DNA of 64,000 nucleotides from Bermanella sp049115935 (lineage in GTDB: Bacteria; Pseudomonadota; Gammaproteobacteria; Pseudomonadales; Oceanobacteraceae), in contig JAGDZK010000093.1 in NCBI GenBank assembly GCA_049115935.1, positions 34,323 through 98,322 of the forward strand, in the 5' to 3' direction. The notes beneath the pieces were generated by a model. That model made no database searches. It saw only the letters and a list, made by a program, of their open reading frames with translations, and was not told the origin of the DNA. The position numbers and the translations under genes were made by a program. Of this stretch, positions 54,089 through 63,266 are shown in pieces. The first letter of the stretch is position 1. Every line of letters starts with the position of its first letter.

Positions 54089-55189
54089 TTATATCACAAT
54101 TAATTCAGCATTAAGGGCACCAGCTTGTTTAAGTGCTTCAAGTATGGCCATTAAATCACCCGGAGCCGCGCCCACTTCATTCACTGCTTTTACAATTTCA
54201 TCCAACGACACTCCTGGAGCAAAGACAAACATGGGGTTTTTATCTTCCTCTGCGGTAATATCGGTAGCTGGTGCAACAACGGTTTCACCGTTTGCCAATG
54301 CACCCGGTTGATTAATCTGAATGTTTTCTTTCACCGTGACAGTTAAGCTGCCATGGGTCACTGCCACGGGTTCTATACGCACATGCTTACCAATAACTAT
54401 TGTGCCAGTACGACTGTTTATGATGACTTTTGCCGTCGCTTCACCCGGTGTGACATCCAAATTTTCAATCATGGATAAAAACGACACTCTCTGGCTTGGG
54501 TCTCGTGGTGCGCTTACTCGTACCGAAGTGGCGTCCACTGCGTAGGCTGTTTCTGGCCCTAGTAACGCATTAATGCGATCGGATAAACGTTTTGCCGTTG
54601 TAAAATCTGGCGCATTTAAATTAAGTACAAGACTGTCCCCGCGGGAAAACCCATTGGCCACTGCTCGCTCAACCGTTGCACCGTTTGGAATCCGCCCAAC
54701 ACTCGGAACATTCACCGTAATACTAGAACCATCCGCACCATCCACACCAAAACCACCCACCACTAAATTGCCTTGGGCCACGGCATAAATCTGACCATCA
54801 GCACCGCGCAAAGGTGCAAACAATAATGTGCCACCGCGTAAACTTTTTGCATTACCAATGCTGGATACCGTCACATCAATGGACTGCCCAGGCTTGGCAA
54901 ACGGAGGCAAATTTGCGGTTAATGAAACCGCGGCAATGTTTTTCAGCTTTGGGTCGGTACCTGGGGGAATTGAAATACCGAATTCATTCATCATATTAAT
55001 AAAGGTTTGATTCGTGAACGGCGCTTTATCACCTGTGCCATCTAACCCCACCACCAAGCCATAACCAATCATTTGATTGGAACGCACCCCTTCAACTGAA
55101 GTTAAATCCTTAATTCGCTGGGCATAAACAGGCATCGTCAGTAACGACACGAGCAATAGGCTTATCACACCATTGGTACTGATTTTCAT
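54089..55189 (-). CDS. flgI: FlgI, flagellar P-ring protein
   Basis: A 366-residue P-ring protein. The signal peptide is residues 1-23 (MPVYA cleavage site). Then RIKDLTSVEGVRSNQMIGYG, GLDGTGDKAPFTNQTFINMM, and C-terminal GVSLDEIVKAVNEVGAAPGDLMAILEALK match the family. It is exported and polymerises around the rod in the peptidoglycan layer. The ATG at 55189 is chosen because AGAGG precedes it and the signal peptide begins there; a longer in-frame start has no function. It lies 100 bases downstream of flgH. Confidence 0.94.
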   Translation of the reverse strand: MKISTNGVISLLLVSLLTMPVYAQRIKDLTSVEGVRSNQMIGYGLVVGLDGTGDKAPFTNQTFINMMNEFGISIPPGTDPKLKNIAAVSLTANLPPFAKPGQSIDVTVSSIGNAKSLRGGTLLFAPLRGADGQIYAVAQGNLVVGGFGVDGADGSSITVNVPSVGRIPNGATVERAVANGFSRGDSLVLNLNAPDFTTAKRLSDRINALLGPETAYAVDATSVRVSAPRDPSQRVSFLSMIENLDVTPGEATAKVIINSRTGTIVIGKHVRIEPVAVTHGSLTVTVKENIQINQPGALANGETVVAPATDITAEEDKNPMFVFAPGVSLDEIVKAVNEVGAAPGDLMAILEALKQAGALNAELIVI

Positions 55190-55289
55190 AACAACCTCTA
55201 TTTCTATGAGTGACAAAACTCAGCCACAACCCAATATACCTGCAATTTGCTCGCCGCATTAGATTCAAGTGTTCTCAAAAATCTTGCAA

Positions 55290-55955
55290 CTATAGCGGCC
55301 ACCAAGGGCTAGCAAACAAACGTGATAACCAACCCTGTTTACTGGCATTAGCCACTGCCCCAGTGCCACCATAACTGATGCGAGCATCCGCCAGTTTATT
55401 GGACATCACTGTATTATCTGGGCCAATGTCTTGCGGGCGAACCAAGCCGCGCACTCGAATAAATTCATCCCCTTCATTTAAGCTAAGCCATTTTTCACCC
55501 CGCACTTCTAATACACCATTGGGTAAAATATCGCTGATGGTTACGGTAATTTGCCCTTGCAAACTATTGCTTTGATCCGCGTCCCCTGATCCAGTAAACG
55601 ACCTCTCAGACACCGCTGTCGCGGACAAGATGGACGGTGTGCGATTAAACAGAGCCACATCACCTAAACCCAGCTCACTGTCTTTTTGTAAGGTTGAACT
55701 ATTGGATTTAGAAGCTTGTGTTTGTTCCTGTAGCATAATCGTTATAACATCACCAATACGTTTGGCGCGTTGATCACTGTAAAGTGATAGCGAATAATTC
55801 GCTTGATACAACGAGCCTCCAGTGGAGGACGGCGGCGTTAATGATTGTGCCGGTACCGGGGAAAACCTAGGATCATCCGGCTTTTCTTCAACGGGTAATA
55901 CTGTGCTGCATCCTGTTAGCACCATGGCGATCAAACTGATTTTTAGCGGTTTCAT
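55290..55955 (-). CDS. flgH: FlgH, flagellar L-ring lipoprotein
   Basis: A 221-residue lipoprotein. The lipobox LTGC follows a short signal peptide (cleavage before Cys 16). SLYSDQRAKRIGDVITIMLQEQTQASK and GVLEVRGEKWLSLNEGDEFIRV are diagnostic of FlgH, as is the GLVRPQDIGPDN motif. It forms the L-ring in the outer membrane. Downstream of flgG by about 192 bases, a gap containing two copies of a REP-like repeat. Confidence 0.94.
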   Translation of the reverse strand: MKPLKISLIAMVLTGCSTVLPVEEKPDDPRFSPVPAQSLTPPSSTGGSLYQANYSLSLYSDQRAKRIGDVITIMLQEQTQASKSNSSTLQKDSELGLGDVALFNRTPSILSATAVSERSFTGSGDADQSNSLQGQITVTISDILPNGVLEVRGEKWLSLNEGDEFIRVRGLVRPQDIGPDNTVMSNKLADARISYGGTGAVANASKQGWLSRLFASPWWPL

Positions 55956-55978
55956 GGTGTACCTCTTTGTTTGTATCT

Positions 55979-56082
55979 CGCCTGTATGCGGCCTCTTATA
56001 ATATTGAGGCTGATACAGTGTTTGTTTATATGTGGTTAATACACCACATTCTATTTGTCGCCTGCAAGCAGCCTCCTACAGG
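55979..56082. repeat. REP-like direct repeats upstream of flgH
   Basis: CGCCTGTATGCGGCCTC at 55979-56000 and CGCCTGCAAGCAGCCTC at 56059-56080 agree in 17 of 22 bases (with the trailing T-T-A-T-A/C-T-A-C-A). Similar short palindromic elements with the core CTGCAAGCAG are widespread as extragenic repeats in gammaproteobacteria. They lie in the flgG-flgH gap. Confidence 0.5.
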
Positions 56083-56147
56083 TGTATTCAACTTTTTTAT
56101 CAGCCGATAAAATAAGCTTTTTACAGACGACTATTGCAACTAAAAAT

Positions 56148-56933
56148 TTACGTATTCTGTGCTAGGTATTGCAGCATTTGGTCTGCACTACTCACCACTT
56201 TTGAATTCATTTCATAGGCACGTTGTACCGTGATCATTTGCACCAGTTCTTCTACTACTTTTACGTTTGAGTTTTCTAAAAACCCTTGTTCAATGGAGCC
56301 AAACCCTTCTTCGCTGGCCACACCTACTTGCGGAGCACCACTGGATGCGGTTTCTAAAAATAAGTTTCCGCCCATGGCTTGTAAACCAACAGGGTTGATG
56401 AAATCCACTACGTCTATCTGGCCAATTTCTTGAGGGTCGGTTTCACCAAATTGCGTCACGCTGACTATACCGTCTCGGCTTATGGTTAACGTATTCGTTT
56501 GATCAGGAATCGTGATATTGGGTTCAAGCAAGTAACCCACGGCATTGACAATTTGACCTTCTGCATCCATATGGAATGTACCGTCTCGGGTATATCCAAT
56601 GGTGCCATCTGGCATGGCTATTTGAAAAAAACCACGGCCATTGATCGCAAGATCTAGCGGCTGTGAAGTTTCTTGCAAACTGCCTGTGGTATGAATTTTT
56701 TGTGTACCTGCCACCTTTACACCCGTACCCAGTTGCAAACCAGAAGGCAGACGCGAGTCCTGACTGGATAGCGCACCAGGCTGGCGTTGAATTTGATAAA
56801 TCAAATCCTCAAACACAGCACGGTCTTTTTTGAAGCCGGTTGTTGAAACGTTGGCAAGGTTATTTGAAATGGTTGTCAAATTATAATCTTGCGCGTTTAA
56901 ACCGGTTTTACTTACCCATAATGCCGAGTGCAT
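56148..56933 (-). CDS. flgG: FlgG, distal rod protein
   Basis: A 261-residue distal rod protein: SALWVSKTGLNAQDYNLTTI and ANVSTTGFKKDRAVFEDLIY at the N-terminus, RQPGALSS (the FlgG-specific stretch), LAINGRGFFQI, and the C-terminal ENSNVKVVEELVQMITVQRAYE. Normal length for the family. It continues the rod built from FlgB, FlgC and FlgF. It lies 42 bases after flgF in one unit. Confidence 0.96.
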   Translation of the reverse strand: MHSALWVSKTGLNAQDYNLTTISNNLANVSTTGFKKDRAVFEDLIYQIQRQPGALSSQDSRLPSGLQLGTGVKVAGTQKIHTTGSLQETSQPLDLAINGRGFFQIAMPDGTIGYTRDGTFHMDAEGQIVNAVGYLLEPNITIPDQTNTLTISRDGIVSVTQFGETDPQEIGQIDVVDFINPVGLQAMGGNLFLETASSGAPQVGVASEEGFGSIEQGFLENSNVKVVEELVQMITVQRAYEMNSKVVSSADQMLQYLAQNT

Positions 56934-56975
56934 AATTGCTCTCCTTGGTGCGATATCACACCGATTAAATTTTAA

Positions 56976-57725
56976 TTATTGAATCTCTAAAATTTGTTGT
57001 GTGACTTGTGCATTTTCATCTGCGGTTTTCATCATCTTCACTTGTAATTCGTATTGGCGGTGCAGCGACATAATTTGGGTTAACGATTGCACGGCGTTCA
57101 CATTACTATGCTCTAAGTGTCCTGATTCTACTTTTACAGTGGCATCAAGCGGTTGCACATCACCCGGTTGTTGCCCACGCATACGAAATAATCCGTCTTC
57201 GCCTTTTTCCATTTCACTTTGATCGGGCAATACTAATTTTAGACGCTCGATATCGGCGATAACCGATGGCTCATCCCCCAGTGCTTGAACAGATATGGTG
57301 CCATCAGATGCAATTTCTAATTTTTCATAAGGCGGAATCACCAAGGGACCTGCATTACCAATTAACTGCAAACCTTCGCCGTTAATTAAACGACCAAATT
57401 GATCCACGCGTAGATCCCCTCGACGGGTATAGGCTTCTTCACCGTTAGCATCTTGCACAGCGATCCAACCTTGATTATCAATGGCGATATCTAAATCCCG
57501 ACCGGTATGAACTAACGTGCCCGGATTAAAATCACTGGCTGGGCGTTCTTCCATGGCATACGCACGGGTTGGATAATAATCACCAAAGACGGGCATTGAG
57601 CGCGCGTGTTCAAAGTCACGACGAAAACCTGTGGTACTTACATTGGCTAAGTTATTCGCCTCTGCGGTTTGGCCTAACGTGTTTTGTTTAGCACCGGACA
57701 TGGCAATATATAATGCACGATCCAT
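56976..57725 (-). CDS. flgF: FlgF, proximal rod protein
   Basis: A 249-residue rod protein: MDRALYIAMSGAKQNTLGQT and NNLANVSTTGFRRDFEHARS at the N-terminus, LDIAIDNQGWIAVQ, and a C-terminal EHSNVNAVQSLTQIMSLHRQYE. It has normal length. First gene of the flgF-flgG-flgH-flgI unit; a sigma54 promoter lies 74-89 bases upstream. The start has CCTCC (GGAGG) 6 bases before it. Confidence 0.96.
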   Translation of the reverse strand: MDRALYIAMSGAKQNTLGQTAEANNLANVSTTGFRRDFEHARSMPVFGDYYPTRAYAMEERPASDFNPGTLVHTGRDLDIAIDNQGWIAVQDANGEEAYTRRGDLRVDQFGRLINGEGLQLIGNAGPLVIPPYEKLEIASDGTISVQALGDEPSVIADIERLKLVLPDQSEMEKGEDGLFRMRGQQPGDVQPLDATVKVESGHLEHSNVNAVQSLTQIMSLHRQYELQVKMMKTADENAQVTQQILEIQ

Positions 57726-57770
57726 ACAACCTCCTAATTCATAACGCTTGGCTTAATACTCATTAAAAAG

Positions 57771-57776
57771 CGGCAA
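57771..57776 (-). promoter_or_regulatory. CGGCAA half-site just downstream of the flgF promoter
   Basis: AAAAGCGGCAAAC on the plus strand lies between the sigma54 promoter (57799-57814) and the flgF start codon, inside the expected transcribed leader. FlrC enhancers in Vibrio can lie downstream of the transcription start. A single half-site, so weak on its own. Confidence 0.4.
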
Positions 57777-57798
57777 ACGATTTATCTAATTAGGGAAT

Positions 57799-57814
57799 TG
57801 CAAAGGGGATGCCA
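57799..57814 (-). promoter_or_regulatory. Sigma54 promoter of the flgF operon
   Basis: Minus strand TGGCAT-CCCCT-TTGCA matches TGGCAC-N5-TTGCW at 10 of 11 defined positions, with correct spacing. It lies about 74 bases before the flgF start. Confidence 0.72.
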
Positions 57815-57831
57815 AGTTCGGTTTAGACGTA

Positions 57832-57897
57832 AGATGTAGATGTAGATGTAGATGTTAGATGTTAGATGTTAGATGTTAGATGGGAGATGGGAGATGG
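57832..57897 (+). repeat. Tandem short repeats in the flgE-flgF gap
   Basis: About four units of GTAGAT change into four of GTTAGAT and then two or three of GGGAGAT. The gap between flgE and flgF (57726-58118, 393 bases) otherwise holds the sigma54 promoter, a CGGCAA site, a terminator and an inverted copy of the repeat at 58078-58107; no gene was seen. Confidence 0.7.
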
Positions 57898-57950
57898 TAT
57901 TCATTTCTTTTTAGAAAAACATTTTATAGTTAGGCACGTAGTGACTCACT

Positions 57951-57980
57951 AAAAGCGGCAAGGTGCATCCTTGCTTGCCG
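57951..57980 (-). terminator. Probable terminator after flgE
   Basis: On the minus strand CGGCAAG (57980-57974) pairs with CTTGCCG (57962-57956), with a nested GCAAGG/CCTTGC pairing, followed by CTTTT. It closes the flgB-C-D-E unit before the flgF promoter. The arms contain CGGCAA, so it could double as a regulator site. Confidence 0.55.
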
Positions 57981-58077
57981 ACTTTAGTTGTCAGTATTTG
58001 TAATTTTAAGACATGACTCTCAAACTCAACATACCTAACATGTATGTCATTTAAAAAGCGTCACCCATACTTTAGGT

Positions 58078-58107
58078 CCATCTAACATCTCTCATCCAAC
58101 ATCTAAC
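58078..58107 (-). repeat. Inverted copy of the GTTAGAT repeat
   Basis: On the minus strand GTTAGATGTTGGATGAGAGATG continues with TTAGATGG, matching the tandem array at 57832-57897 in reverse orientation about 180 bases away. It lies 12 bases after the flgE stop. Confidence 0.5.
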
Positions 58108-58118
58108 GCTCCACATCA

Positions 58119-61100
58119 TTAAAGCTGAATTATCGTCTGTGTGACGGTATCTGAGGTTTCAATGGTTTTGGCACTGGCTTGGAAATTCCGCTGAGCAATG
58201 ATCAAACCCACCAGCTCTTCGGATAAATCCACGTTCGAATCCTCAAGCGCAGACGAGCGCAAATTACCAAATGTACCGGTTCTTGGAGAGCCCACAGTAG
58301 GGCCACCAGATTCAAAAGATTCACCCCATGCGGTATCGCCCAATGGAATTAAGCCCTCAGGGTTTTTAAACGTTGCTAATGCAACCTGCCCCAATACTTG
58401 TGCCTGACCATTGGTAAACCGTGCAAACATAAACCCGTCGGCATCAATTTCTAAACCGGTTAATCGGCCAGTGGTGTAACCATTTTGGCTAACTTCTGCC
58501 ACACTAAACGGACTACCAAATTGTGTGGAGCCATCTAGCTGAATTTGAAAATTAGAGTTGGTGGCAGGCTCAGTTAGAGGTAAGCCACCTTCTAGTACAT
58601 TAAGGGATTTTAACGCGCCAGTTGGTGCACCTTCTGCATTTAATGGATCCCAATTAGTAACAAATAAGTCACCTGTGGCGGATTCATCTAAAGTACCATC
58701 TGGGTTGAAGAATAATTCATAACGCAATTGTGTCGGTTCTAAATTTTCAGGGAATGACAAAGTAGCATCAGGATCGCCAATATCCTCCCCATCAATTTGT
58801 ACATACATGGCCCAAAGGTTTTCTTCATTTGGCCTAGTTGGGTCAACCGGCTCTTTCACAAAGTATTGCGTCATGATGTGATTGTTACCCAAGCTATCAT
58901 AAATAGTGGTACTGGTAGCATGGTTGTAAGTGTCCTGGTTATCTGGGTCAAAACTATTTAACACATAGTCTTCAAATTCATCTGGCGTAAGTGCGCCAAA
59001 CACACCCGATATAGCCGGTACGGGGGCTGATAAACTATAACCTTCGTTTAAAATGAACTCGATGGTACCACCGACCGCTGCTGCAACATCGGCTGTTGCT
59101 GTGCCACCTAGCACAACCGGACCTGCATTAGTGGATCCCCTTACCACCAAACTGTCTGTGACAGTTGGGCTATTAATTTCAATTTTAATATCTCGGCCAA
59201 TACTATTATTAATAACAAGGTCACCACTGCTGCTTACTTCAGCGCTAAAGCCGGGCAAGGTCGTCGTTTGTAATAAATTAATTTCTTCTGCTATTTCTTC
59301 AAGACTGGTTGACGTCAGTTCTTGGCCGTTTAAAAACAGCGTCATGTTATTGCCTGGATTATTATAACCGCTTAACGGTAATGTAATGGTACTAGAAGCT
59401 GAGGCGGTTACACCTGCTTGTCGATTGAAAATAGCGGCAATCTCGTTTGCTTCCATATTGGCTTCTGTTTCAATTTCCACTTCATTGCCATCAGGGTCCG
59501 TTAACGTCACACTTTGCGCTGGGTATTCATTATTGACCCCTTCAATACCCAGTGTGAGTAAACTGTTATCGTCTTCATTCACCTGTAATAAACCATACAT
59601 CTCAGCAGCACTAAGGTCGTCACCTGAAGCGATAATTTCGCTAATACTAATAATCGATGCTTCACCATCTTCTGTGGCGACAAATTGTAATTTGTATTCC
59701 GGTGGCACCACTCTTGGTTCTATCTCCATGGCTTCTGCACGCACACCAATGTAAGCATCAGCATCAAGGGAACTGATCTGGCGGTTAATTGAAGCGGCTA
59801 ATTGTTGAACCGAACGAAACTCTTCATCAAGGGTAATCGTGGTGGTACCGGAACGCCCTTCTAAATCTGGCGCAGGCACGGTTAAGTTAATACGAAAGCT
59901 ATTACTTTTATCTACGGTGTCCGTACCGGCAGCCACAAACATGTCAGCCGGAATATTAAACCCAAGGGCATCAATGGAAGCTTGCGCATTGGCGGCACCA
60001 AATGCACCCGTTAAATTATTACTCGGTGTGATGGCGATACCATAACCAGAACCCACATCGGTATTGGTAAACACTAATTGGCCACCCACCGATGAAACCG
60101 TCACACGGCCTTGTAAGCCATTTGCACCGGTCCAATCATTCACACGATCCTGAATTTCCGCGGCTAAATCATCCAGTGATGCATAGGTATTGGGGGTCAC
60201 AATAATGTCATAGGCATTGGAATTATCCGCAGCAGTAGGACCAGTTACTTGTAAACGAAATTCGTTATTTGCCAATACATCCGGCGCCCCTGTATTAGAG
60301 CGGCCAACACCCGGTGCAAAACCAATAGTGGATAAGTCATATGTGTTATTTGAAACGGGCACTAATGTCACGGTGGCGCCATTACCTTGACCAGCCGCTG
60401 TGGTTAACGTTAATGGTACCGCGCCTGAAACTGTAAATTCAGGCCCCACTTGGGCGTTAATCACTTGACGCACTTCATCAATAGTGACCGCTGAAATTAA
60501 ACCCACAGGTAAACCAGTAAATGCTGCGTTATCAAGTGTGATTGTGGTTGGCGTGGTTGTACCGTTTGAGTCCGTTACCTCTACATCGAAGACAATCGAT
60601 TGCGCACCACTGAAGTCACCAACAATGGACGCACCAGGGGTCACAGTGGATGCGAGAACACCTGGGCCCCCTAGCACGGTACTGGTCATAGCAAGTGGCG
60701 GTGTGGCCACGGTACGCGTTGTCGTTGAGGTACCCGGAATACTTCTAAAATCTGCCACGATAGGGTTTGAGCCCACAAATAAGTTACTGCCCGCCACACC
60801 GGCACTGTATGACACACCGGCTGCCAATGGGCTACCCATTAGCGCATCCCAGTCGGCACTGCTGGCGGTAACCGCAAAGCCGGTGCCGATTGTTGAATCA
60901 TAACCTGAACGTTGAATAGCAATCGGCAAAGGTCCCACTAACGGATTTGGAATGGGATCAGGGGAGGTCACGACTTCAAATTCATTAGGACCAAATGCCG
61001 TGTCTAATTGGCTTTGGATATCCGCAACCAAATTATTAATAAAGACGGTTTGAGAGGTACTCGGTGCCACCGCACCCACAGCCGGTGCCGTACCGCCAAT

Positions 61101-61874
61101 GGTAATGGTTTGCGCACCTGTGCCGTCTTGTGGGTCAATGGTTAAGGTTGCCACTTCGGCTGCAGTTGGGTAACCGGTTGTATTAAAAAAACCTGCAGTA
61201 TTGGCCACTAAGTCCGCATCGGTTGCACCATCAAATGTAAATGTGGAAGCAGTACCGGCTGTGGTTGGCTGTGCAATGGTGTCATGAATGGATGCCGTGT
61301 TTTCAGCGATGCCCGAGTCAGGTGTGGCAATGGCCAAACCCGAAGACTCCATGCGTGAGCCTAATTCTTGTTTAACTAATTCAGACGCATCTAAATTTAA
61401 AATAGAAGACACACGTGAGGTTAACGCAGGGGGTTGATTGCCAATACGAATTTGAATATCCCCAAGTACCCCGTTAACCACACCATCGCCATTTGCCTCA
61501 TAACCTTGTAAGCGGGCACTATTATTGGCCACCACATAACCGTCTTTATCTAAACCAAAAATACCGGCACGGGTGTAGGATTCGGTGCCGTTATTGTTAA
61601 GAATAAAAAAGCCGTTGCCATCAATGGCCATATCTAACGCGTTTTCAGTACCACTGATATTACCTTGACTAAATTCTTGGCGAACATTATCAACCAATAC
61701 ACCACTGCCCACAGGTTTAGAGCCTGTGCCTAAAATAGTAGTGGTATACACATCTGCAAATTCAGCCCTAGACTCTTTGAAGCCAACGGTACTGGCGTTT
61801 GCCACGTTATTACCGGTAACCTCTAAATCAATGGAAGCTGCTCTAATACCACTTAGGCCTATATTAAATGCCAT
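58119..61874 (-). CDS. flgE: FlgE, flagellar hook protein (giant form)
   Basis: A 1251-residue hook protein; most have 400-450. Residues 1-165 (NIGLSGIRAASIDLEVTGNN, ANASTVGFKESRAEFADVYT, DMAIDGNGFFILN) and 981-1251 (TTIYDSLGNNHIMTQYFV, NVDLSEELVGLIIAQRNFQA) are canonical. Between them about 800 residues of Thr/Ala/Ile-rich beta sequence are inserted, with repeated TITLD, T-P-T-T-I and TLTINDPQDG-like strands. This enlarges the outer (D2) part of the hook subunit. AGGAG precedes the ATG. Fourth gene of the flgB-C-D-E unit. Confidence 0.94.
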   Translation of the reverse strand: MAFNIGLSGIRAASIDLEVTGNNVANASTVGFKESRAEFADVYTTTILGTGSKPVGSGVLVDNVRQEFSQGNISGTENALDMAIDGNGFFILNNNGTESYTRAGIFGLDKDGYVVANNSARLQGYEANGDGVVNGVLGDIQIRIGNQPPALTSRVSSILNLDASELVKQELGSRMESSGLAIATPDSGIAENTASIHDTIAQPTTAGTASTFTFDGATDADLVANTAGFFNTTGYPTAAEVATLTIDPQDGTGAQTITIGGTAPAVGAVAPSTSQTVFINNLVADIQSQLDTAFGPNEFEVVTSPDPIPNPLVGPLPIAIQRSGYDSTIGTGFAVTASSADWDALMGSPLAAGVSYSAGVAGSNLFVGSNPIVADFRSIPGTSTTTRTVATPPLAMTSTVLGGPGVLASTVTPGASIVGDFSGAQSIVFDVEVTDSNGTTTPTTITLDNAAFTGLPVGLISAVTIDEVRQVINAQVGPEFTVSGAVPLTLTTAAGQGNGATVTLVPVSNNTYDLSTIGFAPGVGRSNTGAPDVLANNEFRLQVTGPTAADNSNAYDIIVTPNTYASLDDLAAEIQDRVNDWTGANGLQGRVTVSSVGGQLVFTNTDVGSGYGIAITPSNNLTGAFGAANAQASIDALGFNIPADMFVAAGTDTVDKSNSFRINLTVPAPDLEGRSGTTTITLDEEFRSVQQLAASINRQISSLDADAYIGVRAEAMEIEPRVVPPEYKLQFVATEDGEASIISISEIIASGDDLSAAEMYGLLQVNEDDNSLLTLGIEGVNNEYPAQSVTLTDPDGNEVEIETEANMEANEIAAIFNRQAGVTASASSTITLPLSGYNNPGNNMTLFLNGQELTSTSLEEIAEEINLLQTTTLPGFSAEVSSSGDLVINNSIGRDIKIEINSPTVTDSLVVRGSTNAGPVVLGGTATADVAAAVGGTIEFILNEGYSLSAPVPAISGVFGALTPDEFEDYVLNSFDPDNQDTYNHATSTTIYDSLGNNHIMTQYFVKEPVDPTRPNEENLWAMYVQIDGEDIGDPDATLSFPENLEPTQLRYELFFNPDGTLDESATGDLFVTNWDPLNAEGAPTGALKSLNVLEGGLPLTEPATNSNFQIQLDGSTQFGSPFSVAEVSQNGYTTGRLTGLEIDADGFMFARFTNGQAQVLGQVALATFKNPEGLIPLGDTAWGESFESGGPTVGSPRTGTFGNLRSSALEDSNVDLSEELVGLIIAQRNFQASAKTIETSDTVTQTIIQL

Positions 61875-61909
61875 AATTGACTCCTTCGCTCAACGCACAA
61901 GCTACGTAA

Positions 61910-62698
61910 TTAATTTAAAATTTGTTTAACTTCTGACATTGGGGCTTTGGTGCCCCCTGCTAAATTCAATGTGATTTGGTTGTTGGCACCTAGTGTGACG
62001 CTATCGACTTTGCCACTCATGGCGGTATCGACCCCTTCACTTTTGCCATCAATGGAGGCGGTAATTTCAAACTTATATTCGCCAACCGGATAAGGCACAG
62101 GGATAGGCTTGCCGTCGTCGTCTAAAACTTGATTGCCTTCTTCATCAACAAAATATTCTTGGCGGTTTAACAATGAGCGATCAATTTCAACTATCTCGCC
62201 ATCCATTTCCAAGTTCGCGCCATCCCAGCGCAAGGACATAGGCCCCTTGTCGTGATAACCCAAACTGATGGTTTCTAGTGTTTGACCGCTTTTGTTTTTA
62301 ATCTGCAATGCAACATTCGAAGTGGTGGCAGGGATATCACTGTAACTCGCAATAAGATCACCATTTTGTAAAAAACCATATTCATTACTGGGTACCACTA
62401 CTGACTGCCCTACCAATGAAGACGCTTGCAGCGCTTGGCTTGATCGTAATTCAGACGCCATGTCGTCCACGGTATTGTTTAAATTATCAATCCCTTCTAC
62501 CGAACTAAATTGTGCAAGCTGTGCAACAAATTCGGTGTTGTCTTGTGGTTCAAGTGGGTTTTGATTGTTCATTTGTGCAACCAGTAATTTTAAAAAGTCG
62601 TTCTTGCCTAACTCATTAGACTTTTCAACTTCCTTTTCACTTTGCGCATACTGGTCAAGCACGGTTTGTGACGACCCGACACCTGTTACATCAGCCAT
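61910..62698 (-). CDS. flgD: FlgD, hook cap/assembly protein
   Basis: A 262-residue hook scaffold. The N-terminal FlgD motif is DFLKLLVAQMNNQNPLEPQD with NTEFVAQLAQFSSVEGIDNL. C-terminal Ig/tudor-like domains follow, with LRWDGANLEMDG. It caps the growing hook and helps FlgE polymerise; it is not enlarged although FlgE is. Lies 36 bases upstream of flgE in one operon. Confidence 0.94.
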   Translation of the reverse strand: MADVTGVGSSQTVLDQYAQSEKEVEKSNELGKNDFLKLLVAQMNNQNPLEPQDNTEFVAQLAQFSSVEGIDNLNNTVDDMASELRSSQALQASSLVGQSVVVPSNEYGFLQNGDLIASYSDIPATTSNVALQIKNKSGQTLETISLGYHDKGPMSLRWDGANLEMDGEIVEIDRSLLNRQEYFVDEEGNQVLDDDGKPIPVPYPVGEYKFEITASIDGKSEGVDTAMSGKVDSVTLGANNQITLNLAGGTKAPMSEVKQILN

Positions 62699-62772
62699 GA
62701 TTTACTCCTGGTGACTTTTTCTTAAGCCTGACACTGGTTAGCGCCTAGCGTTGATAAAATATTAACTAATAA

Positions 62773-63219
62773 CTACTGGCCAAGCGTTAACGTGCGTTGC
62801 AGCATTTGTTTGGCTGTTTTCATCATTTCGACATTCATTTGATAACTACGTGATGACGACATCATGTCTGTCATTTCTTCCACCACATTGACATTCGGGT
62901 ACATCACATAACCTTCTTCATCTGCCATTGGGTGGTGAGGCTGATACCTTTTTTTAAGAGGCGCATCGCTTTCAATAATCCCTTTCACTTCAACGCCATC
63001 ACCAATCTGTGAGCGTATATCTAACTTTTGATTTAAACCTTTCACGTTATCCCACTGTTTATCTAAGACGCTAAACCAAGGTTTACGAGCTTTATAGGTT
63101 TCCTCAATACTTGAGCTTACTGTCTCGGCGTTTGCGATGTTTGAAGCCGTGGTATTTAAACGCACGGACTGTGCATTCATACCAGTACCTGCGATATTAA
63201 AAACATTTGTTAATGACAT
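62773..63219 (-). CDS. flgC: FlgC, proximal rod protein
   Basis: A 148-residue rod protein: VFNIAGTGMNAQSVRLNTTA, ASNIANAETVSSS, YVMYPNVNVVEEMTDMMSSS and the terminal MLQRTLTLGQ. The length is normal. Second gene of the flgB operon, 48 bases after flgB. Confidence 0.95.
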   Translation of the reverse strand: MSLTNVFNIAGTGMNAQSVRLNTTASNIANAETVSSSIEETYKARKPWFSVLDKQWDNVKGLNQKLDIRSQIGDGVEVKGIIESDAPLKKRYQPHHPMADEEGYVMYPNVNVVEEMTDMMSSSRSYQMNVEMMKTAKQMLQRTLTLGQ

Positions 63220-63266
63220 TTTTTATTCTCCTTCCTTAGAATTGACCAAGGACGTTGTCTTATTCA

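Noticed and set aside
57832..57897. Short tandem repeats as a CRISPR array
   Set aside because: Units of 6-7 bases with no spacers and no cas genes.
57956..57980. Paired CGGCAA sites as an enhancer of flgF
   Set aside because: The arms form a hairpin followed by CTTTT in the direction of flgE, so a terminator is the simpler reading.
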